In this document: positions 35,621 through 43,639 of the stretch, one piece after another
How the letters are laid out: every line of letters begins with the position of its first letter
Numbering within the stretch: the stretch's first letter is position 1
DNA from: Hahella sp018986435
GTDB taxonomy: Bacteria; Pseudomonadota; Gammaproteobacteria; Pseudomonadales; Oleiphilaceae
Reading direction: 5' to 3'
DNA: 64,000 nt
Assembly: GCF_050749805.1 (NCBI RefSeq)
Contig: NZ_CP192738.1
Coordinates: forward strand, 4,278,001 to 4,342,000
Notes under the pieces: model-generated
Databases searched by the model: none
What the model was told of the DNA's origin: nothing
Seen by the model: only the letters and a program-made list of their open reading frames with translations
Position numbers and translations under genes: made by a program

Positions 35621-36010
35621 CTAAGACTCAGCCGCCTTCTTGGCGGACAGCAATAGGGTCACCCAGGAAAAAAACGCAATGCCGGCCACATCCGCCATGA
35701 CATCGGTGATATCCAGCGTGCGGGAGGGAAAGAACGCCTGCGTCAACTCTTCCCCTATTGCGAATGTAAGCACGCAAAGCGCGCCGACATAGAGAGGAAT
35801 CGGGCCCAGTTTCAGGTGTTTGGTTTTGAAGGCGAAGTTAGCGGCCAGAGTCAGGACGCCAAACAAGCAAAAGTGCCCCAGTTTATCGCCATAGGGAATG
35901 GATTGGACGAAGTCGAAGAAAATGCTCGCTCCACCAGTATCCGCCAGATAGATAATCCATAGAATAAACGCCAGAAACCCAAAGGCGAACAGACTGACCG
36001 CTTTCTGCAT
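35621..36010 (-). CDS. VanZ-like membrane protein
   Basis: 129 residues with four hydrophobic helices and the VanZ-family pattern: IPYGDKLGHFCLFGVLTLAA near the middle and the acidic LTFAIGEELTQAFFPSRTLD followed by ITDVMADVAG. VanZ-family proteins are small membrane proteins of mostly unknown role; the name comes from a teicoplanin-resistance accessory protein, and no resistance function is implied. The ATG at 36010 is preferred over a TTG two codons earlier. It lies downstream of fadD beyond a two-way terminator, so it is probably transcribed separately. Confidence 0.78.
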   Translation of the reverse strand: MQKAVSLFAFGFLAFILWIIYLADTGGASIFFDFVQSIPYGDKLGHFCLFGVLTLAANFAFKTKHLKLGPIPLYVGALCVLTFAIGEELTQAFFPSRTLDITDVMADVAGIAFFSWVTLLLSAKKAAES

Positions 36011-36060
36011 AATCAATTAACAACGCTCTACAACTGAAAGAACCCGCCTTTAATAACACA

Positions 36061-36084
36061 AAAAGCGGGCTCTCACCCGCTTTT
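36061..36084. terminator. Two-way terminator after fadD
   Basis: AAAAGCGGG / CCCGCTTTT, a perfect 9-bp dyad with a CTCTCA loop, 27 bases past the fadD stop. A and T runs on both flanks fit termination in either direction. Confidence 0.87.
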
Positions 36085-36111
36085 CAGCTCTCCTGGACTC
36101 GCCGCGCAGAG

Positions 36112-37800
36112 TTACGCCGCTTTGTCTTTCTGCTTTTTGATTTCCTCATCGCGCAGCTCCCGGCGCAGAATCTTACCGACATTGGTTTTCGGCAATTCAT
36201 CGCGGAACTCGATGGTTTTGGGCACCTTGTAAGCGGTCAGGCGCTCGCGACAGAACTCTTTCAGCGCGCTTTCAGTAAGATTGGGATTGCTCTTCACAAC
36301 GAACACTTTCACCACTTCGCCGCTTTTCAGGTCAGGCACGCCAATCGCCGCGCACTCAACCACATCCGGATGACTGGTGACTACATCTTCAATTTCGTTG
36401 GGATAGACGTTGAAACCAGACACCAGAATCATATCTTTCTTACGATCCACAATGCGCAGGTAGCCGTCGTTCTGCACCATGGCGATATCGCCGGTTTTCA
36501 GCCAGCCGTCTTCAGTCATGGTTTTTGCGGTCTCATCCGGACGCTGCCAGTAACCTTTCATGACCTGAGGCCCTTTAACGCACAGCTCGCCGACTTCCCC
36601 GACGGTAAGATCTTTACCTTCATCGTCCATGATTTTCACCATGGTATTGGGGATCGGCAGACCGATAGTGCCGATTTGAATGGCGTTCATGGGGTTGATG
36701 GAAACCACTGGCGAGGTTTCTGTCATGCCATAGCCTTCCGTCACATCACAACCCGTGACTTTCTTCCACATTTTCGCCGTATCGCTGGTCAGCGCCATGC
36801 CCCCGGCGGCAGTCACTTTCAGGGAAGTAAAATCCAGCTCCTGGAATTTCTCATTGTTGCAAAGCGCCACGAACAGCGTATTGATGCCCAGGAACGCTGT
36901 GAATTTCCATTTGCCCAGCTCTTTGATAAAGCCGTCGAAATCCCGCGGGTTGGGAATCAAAATACTGTGGTTGCCGGTATCCAGCATGACGCCGCAATTC
37001 ATAGTGAATGAATAAATGTGATACAGCGGCAGCGGCGCAATGACTGTCTCGATGGCTTCACCCAGACGCACCGTCAGTAACGGCTTCAATTGCGCTACGT
37101 TGGAAACCAGGTTGCGGTGGGTCAGCATGGCGCCTTTGGCGACGCCGGTCGTGCCGCCGGTGTACTGCAACACCGCGATATCTTCGGGGTTAACGTCCAC
37201 AGGCTTAAAGGTGTAGCGCGCGCCCATGGACATGACTTTAGTGAACGGGACCGCGTTGGGAATATTATAAGGCGGCACCATTTTCTTGACGTACTTGATC
37301 GCCGCGTTCATCACCATGCGCTTGATTGGCGGATGCATGTCCGGAATCTGCGCCACGATGACGTGCTCCACGCCGGTATGCGGAAGCACTTCCTGCGCCT
37401 GCGAAGCCATATTGGCCAGAACCACCAACGCCTTGGCGCCGGAGTCGTTAAACTGATGCTCCATTTCCCGCGGGGTATAAAGCGGGTTAGTGTTAACCAC
37501 GATCAGTCCCGCCCGCATGGCGCCGAAAACAGCGATCGGATATTGCAGCAGGTTAGGCATCTGGATGGCGATACGGTCGCCGGGCTTCAGGTTGGTTTCA
37601 TTCTGCAGGTAGGCGGCGAATGCGCGCGTGTGCTTCTCCATTTCGCCATATGTCATGGTGGCGCCGACGGCAGTAAACGCAGGTTTGTCCGCGTATCGTT
37701 TACATGCCTGTTCGAACATGTCGACAACCGATTTGTATTTCCCCAATTCAACTTCGGATGGAACTCCGGGGGGATATTTATCCTTGAAAAAATTATCCAT
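36112..37800 (-). CDS. fadD: Long-chain fatty acid-CoA ligase
   Basis: Activates fatty acids to acyl-CoA with ATP, via an acyl-adenylate, at the inner membrane, for beta-oxidation or lipid synthesis. The 562-residue protein has the ANL-superfamily AMP-binding motif QYTGGTTGVAKGAMLTHRN, the central EGYGMTETSPVVSINP, the GWLKTGDIA and IVDRKKDMILVSGFNVYP motifs of the fatty-acid CoA ligase signature, and the C-terminal catalytic lysine region NVGKILRRELRDE. Length and sequence match proteobacterial FadD. The upstream 600 bases to the divergent hydrolase hold its promoter; a FadR or PsrA site was not recognised with confidence. Confidence 0.93.
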   Translation of the reverse strand: MDNFFKDKYPPGVPSEVELGKYKSVVDMFEQACKRYADKPAFTAVGATMTYGEMEKHTRAFAAYLQNETNLKPGDRIAIQMPNLLQYPIAVFGAMRAGLIVVNTNPLYTPREMEHQFNDSGAKALVVLANMASQAQEVLPHTGVEHVIVAQIPDMHPPIKRMVMNAAIKYVKKMVPPYNIPNAVPFTKVMSMGARYTFKPVDVNPEDIAVLQYTGGTTGVAKGAMLTHRNLVSNVAQLKPLLTVRLGEAIETVIAPLPLYHIYSFTMNCGVMLDTGNHSILIPNPRDFDGFIKELGKWKFTAFLGINTLFVALCNNEKFQELDFTSLKVTAAGGMALTSDTAKMWKKVTGCDVTEGYGMTETSPVVSINPMNAIQIGTIGLPIPNTMVKIMDDEGKDLTVGEVGELCVKGPQVMKGYWQRPDETAKTMTEDGWLKTGDIAMVQNDGYLRIVDRKKDMILVSGFNVYPNEIEDVVTSHPDVVECAAIGVPDLKSGEVVKVFVVKSNPNLTESALKEFCRERLTAYKVPKTIEFRDELPKTNVGKILRRELRDEEIKKQKDKAA

Positions 37801-38416
37801 ACCGCTATCTCCTGGCCAACGCTGTTAATAGGCAATCTGATTATATTTGTAATTGTCTTCGGCAATCGGGACTGACTGAGAGATGACCGCGTCGCCCGAG
37901 GCGACGGCTTCAAGGATGACGGAGCAATTCCGCAGCTAACTCGACGCTTATGCGCCCGGCGCTCGAACCTGCGCCGTAACCCTTAAAATGAGTGAATTCC
38001 ACTGCACAGAGCAACGTCGACTTCCGCACCCGGCGGTTTCGACGCACCCCACATTAGAAACTCTTACTCGCGATCATATATAAGCCAATCATCGAATCCC
38101 TGACGACCACTACCCCATTCTTACTTCTGTCATCGGGCGGCGCTATTTTCAGGAGAGTCACCCGGTCGGGTGATTACCCCATTAAGCCGGAACGGTATAG
38201 TGGGCTCGTTTTTTATAGTGCGCGATAGAATAGCAGCTTTATTTTGGCTTATGTAGACAAAAGTCTTACTTAATTATCGGCGTTTCCTTGGCTCCCCTGG
38301 GACAATACAGAGCGGGAATACCGCGACAATAATCGTTGACGCTGATGCCGACGGTAGCTAAATTGTTGCGAATCAGCGTATAAAACACTAATAAAATCCA
38401 ATAAATAGCAAACATC
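37801..38416. other. Divergent intergenic region between fadD and hydrolase gene
   Basis: 616 bases without a supported gene. It should carry the promoters for both flanking genes. The only clear structure is the inverted repeat at 38158-38173. Open frames crossing it (for example 37653-37913) have no ribosome-binding site or recognisable product. Confidence 0.55.
38158..38173. repeat. Inverted repeat TCACCC-GGTC-GGGTGA, candidate operator
   Basis: Two perfect 6-base arms separated by four bases, about 360 bases from the fadD start and 245 from the hydrolase start. The compact dyad could be a regulator site or a small hairpin; the regulator is unknown. Confidence 0.35.
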
Positions 38417-39343
38417 ATGCGCAACCTGGAAGATTTCCTGACCAGCACGGACGGCCATAAAATCGGGTACTACAGATGGATACCGGACGCCCCCGTCATA
38501 CGCGGCGTTATTCAGATTTCCCATGGCATGGCGGAGCACGCCGGACGCTACCGGAATCTGGCTGAGCACTTCTGCGCCCGGGGCTACGCGGTTGTCGCAC
38601 ATGATCACCGCGGTCATGGCCGCTCTATCGCCAACGGGCAGACTGGTCATTACGCTGATCGCGACGGCTGGGACAAAGTCGCCGCAGACCTGCTGTTTAT
38701 GGCCAATCAGATAAAAAGCTGGCATCCAGACGTTCCGCATTTTCTCTTCGCCCACAGCATGGGGTCTTTTATCAGTCTGCAATGTCTGATCGCGCACCGC
38801 CCGCCCTTTCACGGCGTTATTCTTTCCGGCAGTAATTACGGCGCGCCATTGAAATATCTTGCGGCGGCGGCCATCGCCAGGGCGGAAAAGCTACGCCTGG
38901 GCGCGCGCAGCGCCAGTCGCCTGCTGGATCAACTTTCATTCGGCTCATTCAATCATCGCTTCGCTCCTAATCGTACGGAATTCGACTGGCTTTCCCGCGA
39001 CCCCGCCGAAGTGGACAACTACATTAAGGACCCATGGTGCGGCTTCATCTGCACCACCGCCACCTGGATCGCGATGCTGGATGGTCTGCGGCGCATTTTC
39101 ACGTCCGCCAGCTTCTCCCGCATCAACCCCAATCTGCCTATCTATCTGATCGCGGGAGATAAAGATCCGGTTGGAGAGTTCGGCAAGGGGGTAAAAAGAC
39201 TGGAGCGCCACTTACGCGAGGCGGGCGTACGCGACCTCAGCTGCACGCTCTACCCCGACGGACGCCATGAAATGCTCAACGAGATCAATCGCCAGCAAGT
39301 GCTGAACGACCTGTCCTCATGGGTGACCGCGCACACTCCGTAA
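38417..39343 (+). CDS. Alpha/beta hydrolase, monoacylglycerol-lipase-like
   Basis: 308 residues of the hydrolase-4 / serine-aminopeptidase S33 type. The nucleophile elbow is FAHSMGSFIS (Ser in HSMGS), the oxyanion-side segment GMAEHAGRYRNLAEHF is typical of lysophospholipase/monoglyceride lipases, the acid is in IAGDKDPVG and the His in DGRHEMLNE. It has no signal peptide, so a cytoplasmic esterase acting on monoacylglycerol or lysophospholipid is likely. It shares a divergent region with fadD and is followed by a MaoC/PhaJ-type hydratase, giving a small lipid-metabolism cluster. Confidence 0.85.
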   Translation: MRNLEDFLTSTDGHKIGYYRWIPDAPVIRGVIQISHGMAEHAGRYRNLAEHFCARGYAVVAHDHRGHGRSIANGQTGHYADRDGWDKVAADLLFMANQIKSWHPDVPHFLFAHSMGSFISLQCLIAHRPPFHGVILSGSNYGAPLKYLAAAAIARAEKLRLGARSASRLLDQLSFGSFNHRFAPNRTEFDWLSRDPAEVDNYIKDPWCGFICTTATWIAMLDGLRRIFTSASFSRINPNLPIYLIAGDKDPVGEFGKGVKRLERHLREAGVRDLSCTLYPDGRHEMLNEINRQQVLNDLSSWVTAHTP

Positions 39344-39454
39344 CAGACGCGTTAGAGAAATATGGATTACACTAATATATAAAGGAAAGTTAATCCCTGC
39401 GTCGCCACTCTCCGGCGTGCGTTGTCAGCAACCCAATCAAGTTATCAGTTCACT

Positions 39455-39934
39455 ATGGACGCGCTAGAAAACATTACCTACGACGAACTTCATGTGGGCG
39501 ACTCCGCCACTTACACCCGTACACTGACAGAGCAGGAAATCGTTCTGTTCGCCGCCGTTTCCGGTGATATCAATCCGGTGCATCTGGACGCCGAGTACGC
39601 GCAGTCCACCGTATTCAAGGAGAGAATCGGCCACGGCATGTGGTCCGGCGCATTGATTTCTGCGGCTTTGGCCACCGTTATTCCGGGTCCCGGCACCATT
39701 TACCTGGAACAGCACCTGAGCTTCAAGCGTCCGGTAAAGTTAAATGATGTCCTGACGGTCACCCTCACAGTAACGGAAAAGCTGTCGAAGAAACGGGTGG
39801 TTCTGGATTGCGCCATTCACAATCAAAATGGCGTATTGGTGGTGGAAGGTCAGGCGAAGGTCATCGCCCCAGATGAGAAAATTTCACTGGAAAGGCCCAC
39901 ACTACCGGCTATATCCATCAGCGGCGAACAGTGA
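39455..39934 (+). CDS. MaoC-like (R)-enoyl-CoA hydratase
   Basis: About 159 residues with the hydratase-2 fold. The signature is VSGDINPVHLDAEYAQSTVF, with the catalytic Asp and His, followed by ERIGHGMWSGALISA. PhaJ enzymes of this type turn trans-2-enoyl-CoA from beta-oxidation into (R)-3-hydroxyacyl-CoA, often for polyhydroxyalkanoate synthesis; some relatives act on other 2-enoyl thioesters. The ATG at 39455 is used; a TTG 11 codons earlier keeps the frame but neither has a clear ribosome-binding site. It follows the hydrolase gene by ~110 bases and is closed by a strong terminator. Confidence 0.85.
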   Translation: MDALENITYDELHVGDSATYTRTLTEQEIVLFAAVSGDINPVHLDAEYAQSTVFKERIGHGMWSGALISAALATVIPGPGTIYLEQHLSFKRPVKLNDVLTVTLTVTEKLSKKRVVLDCAIHNQNGVLVVEGQAKVIAPDEKISLERPTLPAISISGEQ

Positions 39935-39988
39935 TTCGCTAATTAAGAGCGACCGGCTTCATCAAGTCCGCCGCTCAGTTTTCTCCAT

Positions 39989-40020
39989 AAAAAAAGCGCC
40001 CACTCAGGGGCGCTTTTTTT
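39989..40020. terminator. Two-way terminator between convergent genes
   Basis: GCGCCC / GGGCGC stem with a 5-6-base loop, flanked by seven A on one side and seven T on the other. It separates the hydratase gene from the large minus-strand operon that ends at 40033. Confidence 0.92.
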
Positions 40021-40032
40021 GTTTGCTCAGGC

Positions 40033-41034
40033 TTACAGCAAGTCAATGGGATATCTGATCGCCTGTTTGCCTGCGTTGGATTTGGCGCCGAAGTTCAGCA
40101 GCCTCAAGTAAGAGCAGATTTTCTTTTCGAAGTCCTGATTATTCAGGTTACTCTCCACAATCTTGCACTGAGACACACTGCCATTTGCTTCCACTGTCAG
40201 CTCAGGCACCAAGGTTCCTTTAAGCGTTGGATCTTTGCGAAGCGCACGCTTATGCAAGGTAGACAGCTGCCCTTTGGCCGCATCAAAGACCTTCCTGATC
40301 TCTTCGGCGGAACGCGTTGTGCTGCGCTGATTGCCAGAACCGGAACCAGACGTTTTCTTGCTGGTGGAACCACCTCCGCCCGGCTGGGCTTTTTCCTGCA
40401 CTTCCGTCACCTTACGCGAAGCCAGCGCCACCTGTTGGGTAGACTTATCCAGCTTGTTGGCGTCCACGCCCCCACTCCCTGAAGTGGAAACATTGTTCAC
40501 CAGCTTATCTGACGCCTTCTTGCTGATCGGAGTCGCCGTATACAGCGGCTGGTCTGACGCATCCGCCGTGTCCGCCAGCGCTCTCATATCGGAGAGCTGA
40601 TCGCTCAGCGCCAACAAACCAGAGCTTTGTGCTTTCTCGCGCGCCTGATCTACCGTCTGCTGCTTGGGTTGCTCCGCCTTCGGCGTCACCTTTCTCTCAG
40701 GTTTCGGCTCAGGCTTGGGCTGTGGTTTCGGTTCTGGCTTTGGCTCGGGTTTCGGCTTGGGCTCTTCTTTCTTCTCTTCCTTTTTCTCCGGCTTCGGTTC
40801 CGGCTTTTTGATTTCCGGTTTTGGCATTTCCCGTTTTTCAATCACTACCCGCGCCAGCTGGGGAGGCAACGCCTCCAACTCTTCACGGGACTTCTCAGGC
40901 AAATCAACCAACGGGATAATCACGCCCGCCACCAGCATAACCAACATGGCGAACGCGAGAATCAGAAAGAAACGATCTCGCTCCCTAGCGTCAACGTTCC
41001 ACGGCAAAGGAGAGCCGGCGCGTGCTTTCACCAT
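40033..41034 (-). CDS. TonB-like energy transducer with AgmX/PglI-type C-terminus
   Basis: 333 residues: a short cytoplasmic N-terminus, one membrane helix (about 26-46), then a long Pro/Glu/Lys linker (repeated KPEPKPE units, about 85-120) able to span the periplasm, and a C-terminal domain from ~235 (KVFDAAKGQLSTLHKRALRK, VPELTVEANGSVSQCKIVES, ICSYLRLLNFGA). This C-terminus fits the AgmX/PglI family, which also occurs in Myxococcus gliding-motility proteins. Two cysteines in that domain may form a disulfide. It is the last gene of a nine-gene unit, one base after an ExbD gene, and likely carries force from the proton channel to periplasmic or outer-membrane partners. Confidence 0.82.
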   Translation of the reverse strand: MVKARAGSPLPWNVDARERDRFFLILAFAMLVMLVAGVIIPLVDLPEKSREELEALPPQLARVVIEKREMPKPEIKKPEPKPEKKEEKKEEPKPKPEPKPEPKPQPKPEPKPERKVTPKAEQPKQQTVDQAREKAQSSGLLALSDQLSDMRALADTADASDQPLYTATPISKKASDKLVNNVSTSGSGGVDANKLDKSTQQVALASRKVTEVQEKAQPGGGGSTSKKTSGSGSGNQRSTTRSAEEIRKVFDAAKGQLSTLHKRALRKDPTLKGTLVPELTVEANGSVSQCKIVESNLNNQDFEKKICSYLRLLNFGAKSNAGKQAIRYPIDLL

Positions 41035-41035
41035 G

Positions 41036-41533
41036 CTAGGCCTCCTTCTCGGTGGTGCGTCTTACCGCCAGTGAGATACTGCTGTAGCCCGCTTCCACAC
41101 AGGTGGACATGATTTTCTTCAGCAACTTATACGGCAGCTCTTTATCCGCCATGATGGTAATTGGTCTGCCTTCAGGCGGCGCCGGCGTGTTGACGCGGGA
41201 CACCTGATAGTCCAATTCCAGCTTGAGTCCGTTAATCAACAACGGGGCCTGATTAACCGCGGCGGCGACCTTACTGACCACTCTGCCGCCAACAATAATG
41301 TCGTCATCCGTCACCGTGACAGTCAACTGATCAGTGGGCGGCTGGTCGGCAATGGACACGGGCAACTCTACAGCGCTGTTTTGCTGCAGCACCTGCACAT
41401 CGGATGAATTCACCATCAGGAAGAACACCAGAATAGTGAATATATCCATCAGCGACACCAGATTCAGCGACGCTGTTTTATGCATTCTTCGGTAATGGCG
41501 TTGATAACGCTTGGCGCGGCCTGACTGCTTCAT
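41036..41533 (-). CDS. ExbD/TolR-family protein (second copy)
   Basis: 165 residues. The N-terminal membrane helix is preceded by basic residues and contains the key Asp: TASLNLVSLMDIFTILVFFL, where the Asp of LMD corresponds to the proton-carrying residue of ExbD/TolR/MotB. The periplasmic part follows the family pattern, ending MADKELPYKLLKKIMSTCVE and AGYSSISLAVRR. Its start overlaps the stop of the other ExbD gene by four bases. Two different ExbD proteins in one operon recall AglQ and AglS in Myxococcus or paired ExbD genes in TonB-type clusters. Confidence 0.87.
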   Translation of the reverse strand: MKQSGRAKRYQRHYRRMHKTASLNLVSLMDIFTILVFFLMVNSSDVQVLQQNSAVELPVSIADQPPTDQLTVTVTDDDIIVGGRVVSKVAAAVNQAPLLINGLKLELDYQVSRVNTPAPPEGRPITIMADKELPYKLLKKIMSTCVEAGYSSISLAVRRTTEKEA

Positions 41534-42045
41534 TGCGCGCCTCCTGCCGGAATGATCTCAGGCGCATCGGCAATGGAGATATCCGGGAACAACTCCGCGT
41601 TAACAACGCTTCCCGCCACAACGGTTTTGTAGGAACGCACCTTATCCATCACACTAACCAGTGTTTGATAGGACGTGCTTTCCTGAGGCAACAACGTAAT
41701 ATCTTTCTTATCTGGAGGGACCCGGGCTTTAATGTCCTGCATAGCCAATGCGAGCGTCTTATAGTCATGCTCGCCTTCCGCCTGCTTCGGGATCTGCATG
41801 ATGACCCCGCCCTTGTTGTCTGCAATCACCAACTGCTCTTCCAGGATCATGACCTGCAATTGCAGCTGGTCTTTATTGTCCTGGGCGGAGTTGGCGGCGG
41901 ACTCAGGGAAGTTCAGGTTCAGAACGCTGGTTTGAGAGAACACCAGATTGATCAGCAGCACCGGCACCAGGACGATCATGAGATTCATGAACGCCGTGAT
42001 ATCCAGGTCAGCGACAGCCTCCGGACGACGGTGTTTACGACGCAT
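41530..42045 (-). CDS. ExbD/TolR-family protein (first copy)
   Basis: 171 residues. The membrane helix with the conserved Asp region is DLDITAFMNLMIVLVPVLLI, but the position of the transmembrane carboxylate differs from the second copy: the Asp lies before the helix (DLDIT) and Asn replaces Asp in FMNLM. If the alignment is right, this copy may lack the proton-carrying residue and be structural, leaving the other to conduct. The periplasmic domain is longer in its linker. It starts 9 bases after the proton-channel gene ends. Confidence 0.83.
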   Translation of the reverse strand: MRRKHRRPEAVADLDITAFMNLMIVLVPVLLINLVFSQTSVLNLNFPESAANSAQDNKDQLQLQVMILEEQLVIADNKGGVIMQIPKQAEGEHDYKTLALAMQDIKARVPPDKKDITLLPQESTSYQTLVSVMDKVRSYKTVVAGSVVNAELFPDISIADAPEIIPAGGAQ

Positions 42046-42054
42046 CGGTCTGTC

Positions 42055-42723
42055 CTATGTTCTTTCTGGTGCGGCTTTCGCTACCGGGGCGGCCTGGGCT
42101 GGTTTCTCCGAAATCAGGTTCATGATCTTGATGCCAGCCATTTCAAAACTATCCACGATTTCGTTGGTTTTGGTTTGCAGGATGGCGTGCACCAGCAGTA
42201 AAGGAATCGCCGCAATCAAGCCGAATGCGGTGGTGTTCATCGCCACCGAAATACTCTTCGACAACAAGTTGGCCTTCTCCGCGGGGTCGGCGTTGGCGAC
42301 GGCGGTAAAGGCGGCGATCAGACCGATAATGGTCCCCAGGAGTCCCAACAGCGTGGAGACGTTGGCGAGCGTCGCCAGATATTGCGTACGCTTTTCCAGA
42401 CGAGGCAGAACTTCCATCAACCCCTCTTCCATCGCGTATTCAATCTGATCCCGCGGCTGACGGTTCAGCAAACGGGTCAAACCCGCTTCCACGATGGTGG
42501 ACATGGCGGTCTTGGATTGTTTGGCCTGCTTCAGCGCATTGAGGTAATCCTTGCGCCCGATCATCATGATCAGTTTGTTGAAGTCCGCGCGGTTGCTCAA
42601 CTTGGCGACGCTGAGATAGATATATCGTTCAACAGCGATTGCTACGCCGATCACGAGGACAATGGCGATGGGATACATGAAAACACCACCATCTTGAAAA
42701 AAGCGAACGACAGTCTCGAACAT
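42055..42723 (-). CDS. MotA/TolQ/ExbB proton-channel family protein
   Basis: 222 residues with three membrane helices: residues ~16-32 (MYPIAIVLVIGVAIAVERYI), ~125-150 (LATLANVSTLLGLLGTIIGL) and ~165-195. The motif LANVSTLLGLLGTIIGLIAA and the following AISVAMNTTAFGLIAAIPLL stretch are the hallmark of TolQ/ExbB, with the Thr residues that line the proton path. It should form a pentamer around the two ExbD partners and use the proton motive force. GGAGTC precedes the ATG. It leads the four-gene motor module within the larger operon. Confidence 0.93.
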   Translation of the reverse strand: MFETVVRFFQDGGVFMYPIAIVLVIGVAIAVERYIYLSVAKLSNRADFNKLIMMIGRKDYLNALKQAKQSKTAMSTIVEAGLTRLLNRQPRDQIEYAMEEGLMEVLPRLEKRTQYLATLANVSTLLGLLGTIIGLIAAFTAVANADPAEKANLLSKSISVAMNTTAFGLIAAIPLLLVHAILQTKTNEIVDSFEMAGIKIMNLISEKPAQAAPVAKAAPERT

Positions 42724-42752
42724 ATCGCGCTGACTCCTTAATCACTTCTAGG

Positions 42753-43034
42753 TTATTGCTGGTCTAAATCGCCTATCTTAAGGTTTTTACGATAGTACAG
42801 ACTTTGCCGAAACGCCTGTCTATCTAGCGGTCTGAGCGCGCCGTCCAATTCTTTTTCCGGCTCTGGAACTTCAATCGCCGGACTATCCGGCGTTCCCCAG
42901 GGCGCCAGGTACAAGACTTTAGGTTGCTCCTGCTCGCCTCTCAACGCCGTTCCTTCGAGCTCGATCAACTCAGCCGCAAAACCTGCGTTACTGTAGAGAC
43001 CGCAGAGGCATAAGGCAAGTATTTGAAATCTCAT
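42753..43034 (-). CDS. Small exported protein of unknown function in the motor operon
   Basis: 93 residues with a signal peptide (MRFQILALCLCGLYSNAGFA, cleaved near AELIE). The mature part is short, acidic and Pro/Glu-rich (VPEPEKELDGALRPLDRQAF), with no known motif. It lies between the lipidated TPR protein and the proton channel, 30 and 12 bases from each, so it is part of the operon and probably a periplasmic accessory. Confidence 0.72.
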   Translation of the reverse strand: MRFQILALCLCGLYSNAGFAAELIELEGTALRGEQEQPKVLYLAPWGTPDSPAIEVPEPEKELDGALRPLDRQAFRQSLYYRKNLKIGDLDQQ

Positions 43035-43045
43035 ACCTTCTCCGC

Positions 43046-43639
43046 CTATTGGATACGCCGCTCAAGGTCGGCGATCCACATCGCCACTTGCTCGTCGGGA
43101 GCGGATCGAAGTTCCTGGCAGCGCTGGTAATGCTCCAACGCCCGCACGTAATCACCCAGATACATGTCGTAAAGTATAGCTATATTACGATGATAAACCG
43201 GCTCATTCGGCTCCGCCTTCAGCGCTCTTTCATAAAACGCCAAGGCATTCTCAAAATCACCCTCCTCCCGCGCTAAAACTGCCAACTGATTCAAAGCTCT
43301 GGCGTCTTTGGGGTTTACATCCAGAGCCTGAGCGTACCATGTCCTGGCGGACGGCAGATCACCCTGCTTTTCCGCAATGACTCCCAGATTGAAATAAGGC
43401 GCGCTGAGACCCGGTTTATCGGCAATGACCTGCTTGAACAAATTCTCCGCCAAAGCGACCTGATTATTGTTTAACGCCGCCAGCGCCTGATCATACTTCA
43501 TCTGAGTCTGTTCTCCGGCAGGAGAGATATCAGCGGCAGCGTCCTTGCGAGCCGGCGAACCAGCGCAGCCAACCAGCAACAAGGTCGCCGTTAGCGCCAA
43601 ACCTGTAACGCCGTGTTTATTGCAACGTTTGCGCGACAT
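43046..43639 (-). CDS. TPR lipoprotein
   Basis: 197 residues. The lipobox LLVGCAGS, with Cys near position 25, predicts a lipoprotein; Ala-Gly after Cys, with no Asp at +2, favours the outer membrane. Residues ~45-190 hold about four tetratricopeptide repeats, for example APYFNLGVIAEKQGDLPSAR and ALNQLAVLAREEGDFENALA. TPR lipoproteins commonly link envelope complexes to the outer membrane, as PilF/PilW does for type IV pili. Its first 23 bases overlap the end of the large TPR gene, suggesting translational coupling. Confidence 0.85.
   Translation of the reverse strand: MSRKRCNKHGVTGLALTATLLLVGCAGSPARKDAAADISPAGEQTQMKYDQALAALNNNQVALAENLFKQVIADKPGLSAPYFNLGVIAEKQGDLPSARTWYAQALDVNPKDARALNQLAVLAREEGDFENALAFYERALKAEPNEPVYHRNIAILYDMYLGDYVRALEHYQRCQELRSAPDEQVAMWIADLERRIQ

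Noticed and set aside
38270..38812. Minus-strand open frame of 180 codons opposite the hydrolase gene
   Set aside because: It overlaps the well-supported plus-strand hydrolase with its full catalytic triad, and has no family match or ribosome-binding site.
40629..41112. Plus-strand frames rich in Leu, Phe and Arg opposite the TonB-like gene
   Set aside because: They are the mirror of the KPEPKPE linker repeat; low-complexity coding sequence often opens the opposite strand.
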